Assembly (NCBI GenBank): GCA_903813345.2
Contig: CAIIXF020000012.1
Span: forward strand, 31,500,501-31,564,500
Source of the DNA: Owenia fusiformis
Taxonomy: Eukaryota > Annelida > Polychaeta > Sabellida > Oweniidae
Length of the DNA stretch: 64,000 nt
Direction of reading: 5' to 3'
The translations under genes were made by a program, and so were the position numbers. Position 1 is the first letter of the stretch, and each line of letters begins with the position of its first letter. Positions 22,641-32,500 of this stretch are shown in pieces. The notes beneath the pieces are model-generated. The model made no database searches. It worked only from the letters and a program-made list of their open reading frames with translations, and had not been told where the DNA came from.

Positions 22641-23205
22641 CATCTAAAAGTTGTTGTTTTCTATTCTTTTCTAATTTTTTCATTTTATTTTCTGTTAATT
22701 TATCTTTACAAAATGATTGCATAAAAACATTTAATTCATTTTTACTGAGCACATAATTTTGGAACTATATATATTGTTGGAGATCAAATAGATCAAACAT
22801 TGATTATGTAAACATAACATTAAGAATGATAAACATAAACATAAACATCTGTATTTTTGTAAATTTCATTCAATTGATAAATAATTTATGTCACCTTACA
22901 AGCAATGTTGAATGTTTATCCTGTGAAAAGGAATGGCATCGATATGGTGAACTTTTTGAACACGCGTTTCTCTTAGACCAGTCATCAAAACATTCTGAAA
23001 ATTTTACTGCACTTCCAGCTGATGAAATTGAAGAAAAAAGAAAGAAAATCAATCGTCTCGTATAATACAATAAAAAGCAAACAAGGCCATAAAGATTTTG
23101 AAGGAATATCGATGTAAAATATCTCTGAGGTGAGAAGGTTGATCTGTTTCTCCGGCTCCAAGCCAAGGGACTTGATTTAGGCGAGTTTTATATGGGTAAT
23201 CATGG
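22641..23205. other. short open frames of unknown status
   Basis: On the plus strand, 22826-23065 is open (79 codons) and ends in a Lys/Glu-rich tail. An acceptor-like AG lies at about 22902 before a Cys-containing, hydrophilic segment (CLSCEKEWHRYGELFEH). It could be a fragment of a transposon or an exon of an unrecognised gene. I see no matching donor or partner exons, so I do not call it a gene. Confidence 0.25.
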
Positions 23206-23211
23206 AACAAA

Positions 23212-23351
23212 AACGTTATTCAATGATTTCTCGTGAAATACAGAAAATATTCTTCCCTTGAACGTTTGTATTTCACTCTGCTAGCCCATCGTGAAATACA
23301 ACCTTCTCGGGAAGAATATTTTCTGTATTTCACTCGAATCATTGAATAACT
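23212..23351. repeat. hairpin repeat
   Basis: GTTATTCAATGATTTCTCGT and GAAATACAGAAAATATTCTT pair with AAGAATATTTTCTGTATTTC and GAATCATTGAATAAC. The loop carries further copies of GTATTTCAC and GTGAAATAC in opposite orientation, so the structure is a hairpin with a secondary palindrome inside. Confidence 0.7.
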
Positions 23352-23453
23352 TATAGTATATTATAAACATATTATATCTGCCCGCTACGTCATAATCGCC
23401 GTTCGGATGTTGGTGCATTTTTCTAACTCGGGCGGATTGAACAATGTGAACCA

Positions 23454-24524
23454 GGGGCCCGTTCTTGTACCGTTTGTAGTAACAAACGTTCGCAATTACT
23501 CAGATGCGAGTAGGTAGTTACCAGTTTCGCCACCAGGTGGCTGATTCGGGGGAAATAACATGGCAGGGTATTACAAAATTCCCTTAAAGGGGACCACCAC
23601 CATGGTCACTTGATCAGTCGTGTGGAGGTAAGCTCCCAGTTGAAATAAAAGCACTGTCCTCCTTTGGTTTATGTGAAAACTCAATTATGATACTTAAAAT
23701 CAAAAGTTTATCGTGTTGCATCGATGACTTATTTGGCAAAATATACGTCGACAAATCTTGATTTTGATTGGTTCCGATGTATTCCGGAAAACGCCGAAAT
23801 CGAAATGGACGATCAAAACATACAATATTGCAGAAATCCCCAGTGGTGCCCCACGAATTGAAAGACTTGTTTTTCATGATTATCTTTATTATTTCCACTA
23901 GAGACCATTATATGTCGATCTAATATTATACTTCAAGATAATTGTTTAATGATAGATCAAGGTTTTTCATCTAAAAGTCGTCAGAATAAGGAGAAATGTT
24001 AATAAAAAGAAGCAAAAGTTCATGACCTTGACATGACCTTGAAGATCGCGAGTTGGTAAAATGTAAAAACAGAACTCTTAATTTGAGCATTTCCTTCATT
24101 CATTTCGGACTATTTTGGTATAACATTACTTAAGAATTGTGTGAATAGGACCCAATGATAGATATTTATCGGGAGGATGCATCAAATTACAATATATGTC
24201 ATTTTTATCCCGTTTTAGTGTAAGCACTCTATTATCACCCACTTTATTTTCACTTCCAAAATATTTTTCTTGGACTTTGTAAAGAAATATGAGGGACGCA
24301 AAAAAATTAGACGGGACTCAAATAGGTTGAGTCCTTGGGACTCAGAAATTTAAATGGCTAGCGCGAACACTGAGGCATGACGTCCCTATTTTCATAATTT
24401 TTTAAAAACTTGTGAATCGTTCATAACTTTATCAATGGTGCGGAAATGCAACTTTATGAAATTCGAAAATTTAACAATAGACTTACGACCGTTCGCTACA
24501 ACGAACGGTACAAGAACGGGCCCC
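23454..24524. mobile_element. terminal-inverted-repeat element, ~1.07 kb, with nested insertion
   Basis: The ends are GGGGCCCGTTCTTGTACCGT (left) and ACGGTACAAGAACGGGCCCC (right), an almost perfect inverted repeat that extends inward through TTGTAG and CTACAA. Just inside the left end is a ~100-bp segment (GATGCGAGTAGGTAGTTACC, CCAGGTGGCTGATTCGGG) that belongs to another repeat family in this window (28748-29184 and relatives), so one element has captured or been hit by the other. The short minus-strand open frame at 23614-23898 has no recognisable domain. No transposase. Confidence 0.75.
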
Positions 24525-24587
24525 AGATGACCAAGATTGGTATAGGATAAACAGATCATCCTATAGTCGGTTCAGAATATTTGGCAT

Positions 24588-24690
24588 TATCCCTTTGCCA
24601 ATATAATATATCTACCCTCGGGACTTATGGCCCCGGGCAGATATATTATATTCGTCTCGGGATTATTCCAATATCCTGTACCTCACATAG
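24588..24690. repeat. hairpin repeat
   Basis: TTGGCATTATCCC and AATATAATATATCT pair with AGATATATTATATT and GGGATTATTCCAA around a loop with CCCTCGGGACTTATGGCCCC. Same general style as the other CTCGG-loop hairpins here. Confidence 0.6.
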
Positions 24691-24741
24691 AATAATCGAT
24701 CTCTATGTACTGGCATAGACAATCCTCCTATGCGGCGATTA

Positions 24742-27300
24742 TTACGCGTTTGTTTCATCTTGATCATCTCTCCCTCCATCATTTCCCACGTCATCCGGGA
24801 TTTCCCAGTATTTCCTAATACTGGTTTTTAACTTTTCGTCGAACTCTGTAGTTGCGCCTTTCCGAGGTTCCTTTGATTTAAGACTTAGTTCAATTAATTG
24901 GGGAATAAACCCCAAAAGGAAAGATGATATTAATTGAATAACACCGTTTATTTCGGATAGCTGATTGTATAACTGAACCACGCGTATACCCAACCATAGG
25001 AAAGAAATGACAACGCATAAATACAATAGTGAAAGAAAAAGTTCTACCCTTATCGGCCTATGTGTGTCGACAAGATGAAAGTACAGATTTTTCTTGATCC
25101 CGGTGTCATTGTTGCTGTATACTACACACTGCAACGATATAGATTCTTTTATTCGTAATGATATTTCTACTGCTCTCTCTAGCAGGTCTGTGTAACGACT
25201 TTCGTAATGGCCGATCGCTTTCCAAATGTAAGCACAGATGGCAGTTACAAGCGCAATATATGTGGCCGCCTCGGAGGGATGGGCGACGATACCAATAAAT
25301 GTGAAAACGACTGTCTGGTAAATGTAGCCTGTCGACGCCATGTATATATTATAAAAGCAAAAAAGTATATAAATGTAAATTGCGCTCATAAAAAGGACAA
25401 ATGGCGCGAAAATCACGCATGCAAGTACCTTTTTACAAAAATGTGTGTCATCAGGAAAACGAAAGTGGTTATCGTCTTCAATGTTTAAACAACACCGAAT
25501 ATAGTGCAAGGGTGTTTTCAGGCTCTTATAGATGAAATTTATGAACAGAGTTTTCGATAAAAAGACAACTGGAACACCATAAATGAACAAGCACAAAAGC
25601 AAGTCAAGCATAAAACCAATAAAACACAGGATCGACCATGGTATCAAGCATAAACAGAATAATAACCACTTGAAACAGGGAGAGTTGTCGAGTGAGGAAA
25701 CCCAAATGATCGCTAGTCGTTCTTTCCAGGTTTTGATAAAATGTTCCCAGAATACAGTATTCAACAACATGTACAATCGCGCTTGTAACGCTTTTGTAAA
25801 TTTACCAAAGCTGTCGTTTAACTTTCTATACTCTATTCCACCTAAAATCTCGATATCGGCGCTATCCATGCGCTCAAGTAAATCAGACGCGTTTTCTTTA
25901 AGAAATGGTTCGAGTACTATCTTTTCGTTCACTTTTTTAAGCTTCGGAGGATCAAAATTCCCAGGTCGATTTCGAGATTCGAGTCTTTTACAAATGGTCC
26001 CTGCAAGGTCATTAGTCACGCAGATAACTGTACCGGCTAATGCGAAAAACAACCCATAAATCACATAAGGCCCGCCCATAACATATGACCAGTTTCTTCT
26101 GCTTGCTTCAAACCCAAATGGAATCGCGAGAAATCCAACTGGGATATCCTCTTCAATTCGAGCATGCACGCCGTTTCTCAACAGAAAGTAATAAACGGTC
26201 ATCCGGGTATAGATTACAATTGGAACAACAACTATCAAAACAGAAATTCGTGTTATACATTTTAGGAATAGACCTACATTCGGCTTTGATTTCGTAGTAT
26301 TTTTGATTTTTTTAGCACACCAGTTGAAAGGATTAAAAATGCTTATCGGTGGTTCACCCTTTTCGAAAAAATAGTCGTTTTCATCGATACCAACAGTATT
26401 CTGTCGACAGCTGCAGCTAACGCTAGTGCCGTCCTCGGCATCCTCTCGAACCGTTTGGTGATCATTGGCATCCTTGGTGACCTTGCTTGTAGTATTCGAT
26501 TTGTCCCCAGGATTCTCATCGAACAGATATAACAATAGTGGGCTGTAGCAAAATATTATTACGCTGCAGATTTGCAAGAAGAATAGGAACTCAGTTTCTT
26601 GTATCACCTCATTGAACTGAGACGGATTTTCCGGTGACGTACTGCACATGTATCCCGTGAAATCTCGTCGAACAAAACGGTAGAATATATTGTTCATCCA
26701 GTCCCATCGGAATTTTATCCCATAACACCACGATGTTGTCTGTCCATGCTTTGTTTGATCTGACAAATCCCTTAATGTAGAAAGTAGGCGCTCCATTGTA
26801 TCTTCGTCTCCCCATTCTGCATAGCATTCCTCGGGAGCAACGTCAATATGGATCGGTTGATATTCGTGGACGTACCATGTCAGGAATCCAATCGAGAGTA
26901 CCTTTACGTCATAAGGGTAGCTGAGTAAAGGGTACCCCGCCCCGGGGGAAGATTTATATGTCCAAACAAGGTAGCCAGGGGAAAACATTCGTTGCCTTCT
27001 CATTCGTGCTACTTCTATTTTCCTCGAAAAATTCACTTTTATGTACATAAAGTTAACATTTCTTTCATTTATTAATTCCGTAAATTTAACTTTTGAGTTT
27101 TGCGCAATTGTATATGCGCATGGTACAGATAGTTCGCTTATTTTCCTCTGTTCGTTCGAATTCGTGTATTTCGCTGTTCCGTTCAGTAATGTCTTCTCTG
27201 CTTGCCCTGCTACAGAAGGTATAAGATGACCTGAGAATGCGCATGATGCGTGTAAAATGAAAACACACGCTGCGAAATAAAATAATGGTTGTTCCGCCAT
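24742..27300 (-). CDS. large multipass membrane protein, unknown family, single exon
   Basis: One uninterrupted frame of 852 residues from the ATG at 27300; the frame is open further upstream but has no ATG there. It begins with a probable signal peptide (MAEQPLFYFAACVFILHASC). About 210 mostly extracellular residues with several cysteines and N-glycosylation sequons follow, then roughly nine to eleven hydrophobic segments (for example FLQICSVIIFCYSPLLLYLF, ISVLIVVVPIVIY, YVIYGLFFALAGTVICV, WLLFCLCLIPWSILCFIGF, VVFTFIGIVAHPSEAATYIA and LFLSLLYLCVVISFLWLGI). A charged cytoplasmic stretch (about residues 270-330) contains acidic and Ser/Thr-rich sequence and CSCRQ. I do not recognise the family; it has no channel, GPCR or transporter signature that I can see. 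Intronless structure in an intron-rich genome suggests a retrocopy origin or a lineage-expanded family. No close neighbours on the same strand. Confidence 0.75.
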   Translation of the reverse strand: MAEQPLFYFAACVFILHASCAFSGHLIPSVAGQAEKTLLNGTAKYTNSNEQRKISELSVPCAYTIAQNSKVKFTELINERNVNFMYIKVNFSRKIEVARMRRQRMFSPGYLVWTYKSSPGAGYPLLSYPYDVKVLSIGFLTWYVHEYQPIHIDVAPEECYAEWGDEDTMERLLSTLRDLSDQTKHGQTTSWCYGIKFRWDWMNNIFYRFVRRDFTGYMCSTSPENPSQFNEVIQETEFLFFLQICSVIIFCYSPLLLYLFDENPGDKSNTTSKVTKDANDHQTVREDAEDGTSVSCSCRQNTVGIDENDYFFEKGEPPISIFNPFNWCAKKIKNTTKSKPNVGLFLKCITRISVLIVVVPIVIYTRMTVYYFLLRNGVHARIEEDIPVGFLAIPFGFEASRRNWSYVMGGPYVIYGLFFALAGTVICVTNDLAGTICKRLESRNRPGNFDPPKLKKVNEKIVLEPFLKENASDLLERMDSADIEILGGIEYRKLNDSFGKFTKALQARLYMLLNTVFWEHFIKTWKERLAIIWVSSLDNSPCFKWLLFCLCLIPWSILCFIGFMLDLLLCLFIYGVPVVFLSKTLFINFIYKSLKTPLHYIRCCLNIEDDNHFRFPDDTHFCKKVLACVIFAPFVLFMSAIYIYILFCFYNIYMASTGYIYQTVVFTFIGIVAHPSEAATYIALVTAICAYIWKAIGHYESRYTDLLERAVEISLRIKESISLQCVVYSNNDTGIKKNLYFHLVDTHRPIRVELFLSLLYLCVVISFLWLGIRVVQLYNQLSEINGVIQLISSFLLGFIPQLIELSLKSKEPRKGATTEFDEKLKTSIRKYWEIPDDVGNDGGRDDQDETNA

Positions 27301-27933
27301 AGCTATAACGATCGATATTGCCCGTGAGACATGCACGTTTTGTGATGAATTTTTAATCACCAAGGACTTAATTCAAAATTATATAAAAATGATGAATGCC
27401 TGTTTTTAGTACTTTGGTGACCGTGAGATAATTACAATTATAGACTCGCCAAAACGTGCCATATCTCCGAAAATGCGGATATTAAAAGCGTTCCAAATTT
27501 TATATATATTGTAATGTTAAGTCCAAATCGTATAGTGTCAAGTGCATTCTATTCGATAACGAATAATTAATCGGAAGATTATTTCGGCTTTTAAAAAATG
27601 TGCCTAATTTGGATAAAGATATATGGGTATAATCCTTGTTAATCTCAGATGTCAATGAGGTGGGGTTAATACTTTTAAATACTTTTGATATATGGTACTT
27701 TTTGACCATGACCTGGCTAGTGAAAAGCATAGATTATTTCAAAGTTCAGCAAGCATTGACTTCAGATTCAATTAATTTGATAAAAATACTTTAATTCATG
27801 TGTTCGATAATATTCATCAGCAAGATAATATAGTCATTCATAGCCCTTGTATTAATGACGGTTTAAACGATAATGTAAAAGGAATACTAAATGTACTTAG
27901 TACTTAAAAATGATACTTCGATACTGTGGACGG

Positions 27934-28208
27934 TGTAGGCAGAATTCCCACGACTTTTTCTATCACAAACGTATATCAGTATCATATGTTTAAGAAAATG
28001 TACATATTTGCGATATTGTCGATTTAATTCCTCACTTAAGTTACAGAAACGATATTTCGAAAAACAGTTAAGATCTGCACTTTTAACCCATACCGTTTCT
28101 GTAACTTAAGTGAGGAATTAAATCGACGATTCTGTTGTCTTCTGAGCTATTTTTGCAAACATGTACCTTTTCTAAAACATATGATACTGATTCTGGATTC
28201 TGCCTACA
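27934..28208. mobile_element. foldback element, ~275 bp
   Basis: Left words GTAGGCAGAATTC, ATCAGTATCATATGTTT and TCGATTTAATTCCTCACTTA are matched inverted on the right by TAAGTGAGGAATTAAATCGA, AAACATATGATACTGAT and GATTCTGCCTAC. The inner arms around CTTAAGTTACAGAAACG are perfect for more than 30 bp. The short spacer is GATATTTCG...GCACTTTTAACC. No coding capacity. Confidence 0.8.
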
Positions 28209-28747
28209 ACGCGTGAAATAGGGAAAAAAGAAAAATCGTACCTTCGACGTTCCGACATTTTGTTACCGAAACTAACCGTTTAAGTAACCAGCGTAATCGA
28301 GCGGATCACCAGTGCCTATGTTTGACATGTTTTCAAGCGAAGGGCGAATACGGGTGGTAAGTGTCACCTTTTCTAATAAAAAAAGTTAGCCTGCTTCGTA
28401 AAAAAAGAAAAGACCTTATTGTACCCGACCTGCCCATTATATGTGGCTACGTAGGTCAATATCAAGGGTGTATAAGCTTACCTAACATATTTGTAAAATT
28501 TCTTCTCATTTTGGTCCAACTTTTGTTAGCTATAGCCCTCTCAATTCACAATCTTATGTTTGATGATAGAGATACATGTATCTACATATCTCAGGTATAG
28601 CATCATAACTCCCATTGGAACCAGCCAGATTATTAATTTTTTTTCCAGTAAAAATCCGGGGTCAAGAAGTATGCAGAAAAACACTGTTGTACCCGACCAG
28701 TCCAACAGTCATCTCATTATTTGTCTAACTTTTGTTAGGCCTCTCAA

Positions 28748-29184
28748 TAACCCAGATGCGAGTAGAAATAATCTTGATTTACGTCATTAAAAATTCAAAA
28801 TTCAGTCAAAGTAATATCATATTTGAAATCTACATGTAAAATTACATCTAGAAATGTGGTTTTAAAAAGTGTTTATCAACTTTGAAAAATTAATTTTCTT
28901 TGAAAATGTGACTTCTAGCTCGGGGAGATTCCCCATAGACCCCATGCTATAAAATCACAAAAAATGAAATATCTTTTCTTTGAGTGGACAGATAATATTT
29001 TGCTTTACTGGACATATTTTCATTAGTATAAGTATCAGACACATAAGGATTATATGAAAATTGAGCCACTTAAATTGATAATATTCAAGTTTAAGGGAAC
29101 TTTCTTATATACCTGCCATGTTAATTGACCCGAATCAGCCATCTGGTGGTAAAACTGGTAACTACCTACTCGCATTTGGGTAAT
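28748..29184 (+). mobile_element. CTACTCGCAT-family MITE, copy 1 (~437 bp)
   Basis: Begins with AACCCAGATGCGAGTAG and ends with CTACTCGCATTTGGGTAATT, which are inverted copies. The interior includes AAATAATCTTGATTTACGTC, TTCTAGCTCGGGGAGATTCC and CCATCTGGTGGTAAAACTGG. Two further full-length copies occur at 49061-49500 (reverse) and 58930-59347 (forward), and a partial one at about 23495-23590. No coding capacity; a non-autonomous DNA element. Confidence 0.8.
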
Positions 29185-29571
29185 TAGAGATACATAAATT
29201 GTTTTATATCATGAATTGTTTTATAGAAAGATGGCACTGGCATCACTTTGTTATTGTACTGCAAAAGTACATAGGCTTATTACATTTATATTCAAAGTAT
29301 TCTTGTTGTTTATGAGCGAGGAAGCAATTTCTCAGTAAATTAATGACAGTGTAGCAATTGTGGCCTTCACATCCAATCAGGCCACTAATATGGCTCTGAA
29401 TGCCGTCTATATTACATTTGTGTTCGACAGTCTCGTACATTTGACTGAATTACATTACATGTTGTACGTGCAGCGCTTCCATGGGGATGGGAGGTTAACC
29501 ATTAAACAAGGTTAGCATTATTTCTAAGGTTTTTAGGTTAATAAAGAGGCCAACAATAGTTTCAACACAAC

Positions 29572-32500
29572 ATGGCCGCGTCTAAACTACGCACAGCTAT
29601 TAATGCCTTAGGGTCAGTCGTTAGGTCGCCGAGGGTGCTGCAGCTAGAACGTAAGAACTTTGGAAGAATATGCGCATCACCAGGGTTCTGTTTCTCCGAT
29701 AACTATGCCGTCCAACGTCGAAGTCTTGCCACTGCAGTCGCAGCATCTCAGGAAGAACCGGGTAAGCTCAATGTTTCGTATTTAAAATTTGTCATCTGAT
29801 AGCCTATATGGAAATAATTGAAGAGTTGGGCTAAGATGCACGTCCAAATTCATTTGACTGAACAGGGGACGTTCATTTTTCAAAATTTGGGACAGACCTA
29901 AAGTGAAATCGGTGGGCTACTGTTGCACATTTAAAATGAATGTTGAAAGCATAAAAGCCTAGGCTTGCATACAAGCCAATAAAAACATTATAAATATCAA
30001 ACTTGTTTCTCAGCTGCATTTCTTTAAGCTTACAACTGCACTCTGCTTTCACTTTCAGGCGTGTACATACATGACTACTAAAGTTGCTCTAATAGAGCTA
30101 GCAATCAATAGCTTATATATCACCACCAAAAGTGGTGACATGTCATACATAGTTATAATACAAGTATGTAGATGGTCTCCAACTTTTTCTGACGGTGTTC
30201 GACAGGAGGTGACAATTTACATGTTAATTTGTTCCGTTGCACCTTTAAGTTTTACTCTTCGTTGCGTCTTTTATTCTTGTAGATCTATTTCTGATTCAGT
30301 GATATTTTGCTAGTGATACTCGAAACAAACGTGATCTAGTGGAAATGACTTATTTGATAATGATTTTTAACTTAAAACATTAGGCTAGCCTAGCTACTGT
30401 CTTTAGTAATAAACAACAAGTCAATAAACGCCAAGTAAATTACACGTGTTTATGTTCTACTTAATTTCAAGGTCATATTATGGAAATATTAAAAACAGGT
30501 TGTTGTTGAATTTATGATTTCACTGGTGTAAATGTTTTACTGAGAAAATACAACTTATTATAGGTCAAAGTGTTCTGTATAAATCAAAGCATTAAGTAAA
30601 AGACACCATGAAAATATAGTGTAATCATTCATATGTTATAATTTTTCATGACTTGAAAAACCATTTTGGAGACAATATTTGTAAAATGTTCGACCGCCTG
30701 GCCAGATACTAAACATCATTTTTTCACATACGCTCCCCTTCAAACGTTTGGCAATTACAAATACTAGTACCCTATTCACACCGGAATAGCCTGACAACGG
30801 TAAAGTCAGATACCGTTGTCACAAATGGCGGACATAACCGTCGCTTCAATTAGATTTTCATGAACTGTATGTTTAATAGAGCACCTAGACTAAATTCCTT
30901 TGGAACAATTATCAATCAAAGTGTCTTTATACTCATTGTACAGTCAACAAGGTTCTACCATCGAATTTTTAATCTAACCGATCAAAATGAGATACGGGAC
31001 ATCGGACAATGTATTACCATATGCCGTTGTCTTTGTAAATTATTTCAAATTCTGAATCCGTTGTCATTGACAATATCGAGGACGCTATATTGTGGCGATT
31101 CGCGACCCAATTTGATCAAAATTGGGATTTCATATGATACATCATCACAAGAGCTTAATACATGCACAGAATAAGCGACAACAAATCCCATGAAATGAGG
31201 ACAAAGTGATTAAAGAGTTGAAACGACGGTTATGTCCGCCATTTGTGACAACGTTATCTGACTTTACCGTTGTCAGGCTATTCCGGTGTGCTATTTGACC
31301 ACCGGCCTATGAACGAGTTAAGCCTGTTCTGACTAAAATATCTAAAACATTTTAACACATTAAAGACTGACAAAAAACACTGATTCAACATTATGGCCAA
31401 TTGAGCTAGTGACTAGCTATAGGGAGACACACGACAGATGAGTTTCCTATAGTGACATGCTAAAGTAGGTTAAGGCGAAGTGTACACACACTTTAAAAAT
31501 ACATTTAATCAAGTCAAAAAAATATTGTGCGTAAATACTTATTTTGCTTACTTTTTATCAAAAATAATTGATGTATATGCCATAGTTCTAACGACCAAAA
31601 CATGACGATCGGCTATAAACATCGCCAATAGAACTTTAAAAGTATTAGAGGCTATGTATGACGGACCATTAGACCTGAGATTCGAGGGGGTTTATAGACT
31701 AAACTGATACATATTCAATTTTATTTCTTATCCAAATTTGGACACCTACATGGTTTTGTAAGACGAAATCAAAACACCTAAGTCTGGTGTATTTGAATGG
31801 GATATACTTTTTCGCGGTTTGTTAATTTTTTTATTTATTGGATTTGGAAACGCTTTTGATACAACGGAACACAGTACAATAAATAGTTCTTCTATTTATT
31901 ACAATTTACAGTACTTTAAAAGCATTCATGGTCATATAAACTAAAACATTCCATCGTGTCTAGGGGTTGCATACACATCTAAAAGACCTTTGACACATTT
32001 ATCATACTTTTTTAAGTTAAAAGTTTCTTTTTGTCTCATCAGTGTAAACATGTCCAACATGTTTGAATTTGCATATTGGTTGACGATTTGAAATAAGCCA
32101 TTAACATGCAAAATGTCACCACCAGCCATTTGTTACAGACACTGAACACAGAACAAAAGTTTGAGAATATAACAAAATGCCACCGCCACTTCTGGAGGTG
32201 ACATATTAAAAATAATGGCATCACTCGGATATATCAGAGAATTCCGAGCCTAAAATGATGATCATGTTTCAGCTATGTTTTGTTTCCAATGTGAGCAGAC
32301 AAAAGGACGCAAAGGTTGTACGACGGTGGGCGTATGTGGTAAAACGCCCCAAGTGGCTCACTTGCAGGACTTACTTGTCTACATACTTCACGGTATTGGT
32401 ATCTATGGCAACAGGATACGCAAGTTTGGTATCCCTATTGATCCTAGTATTTCTACATTCATATATTCTGCTTTATTCAGGTGAGATAGTGATGCACGTA

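Larger units (their letters stand above)
27301..29571. other. intergenic region with two repeat elements
   Basis: No gene supported. It carries the foldback element at 27934-28208 and the CTACTCGCAT-family element at 28748-29184, both listed separately. The region from about 29460 to 29571 directly precedes the HCP start and would hold its promoter; no TATA box is evident. Confidence 0.5.

Noticed and set aside
22826-23065. 79-codon frame with Cys residues and a Lys/Glu-rich tail
   Set aside because: Could be an exon or transposon relic, but no donor, partner exon or recognisable domain was found.
25207-26297. Plus-strand open frames opposite the membrane protein
   Set aside because: Antisense shadows of the 852-residue coding sequence; no independent motif.
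27301-27363. Upstream extension of the membrane protein frame by 21 codons
   Set aside because: The extension has no ATG (it would begin at TTG), and the ATG at 27300 is followed directly by a good signal peptide.
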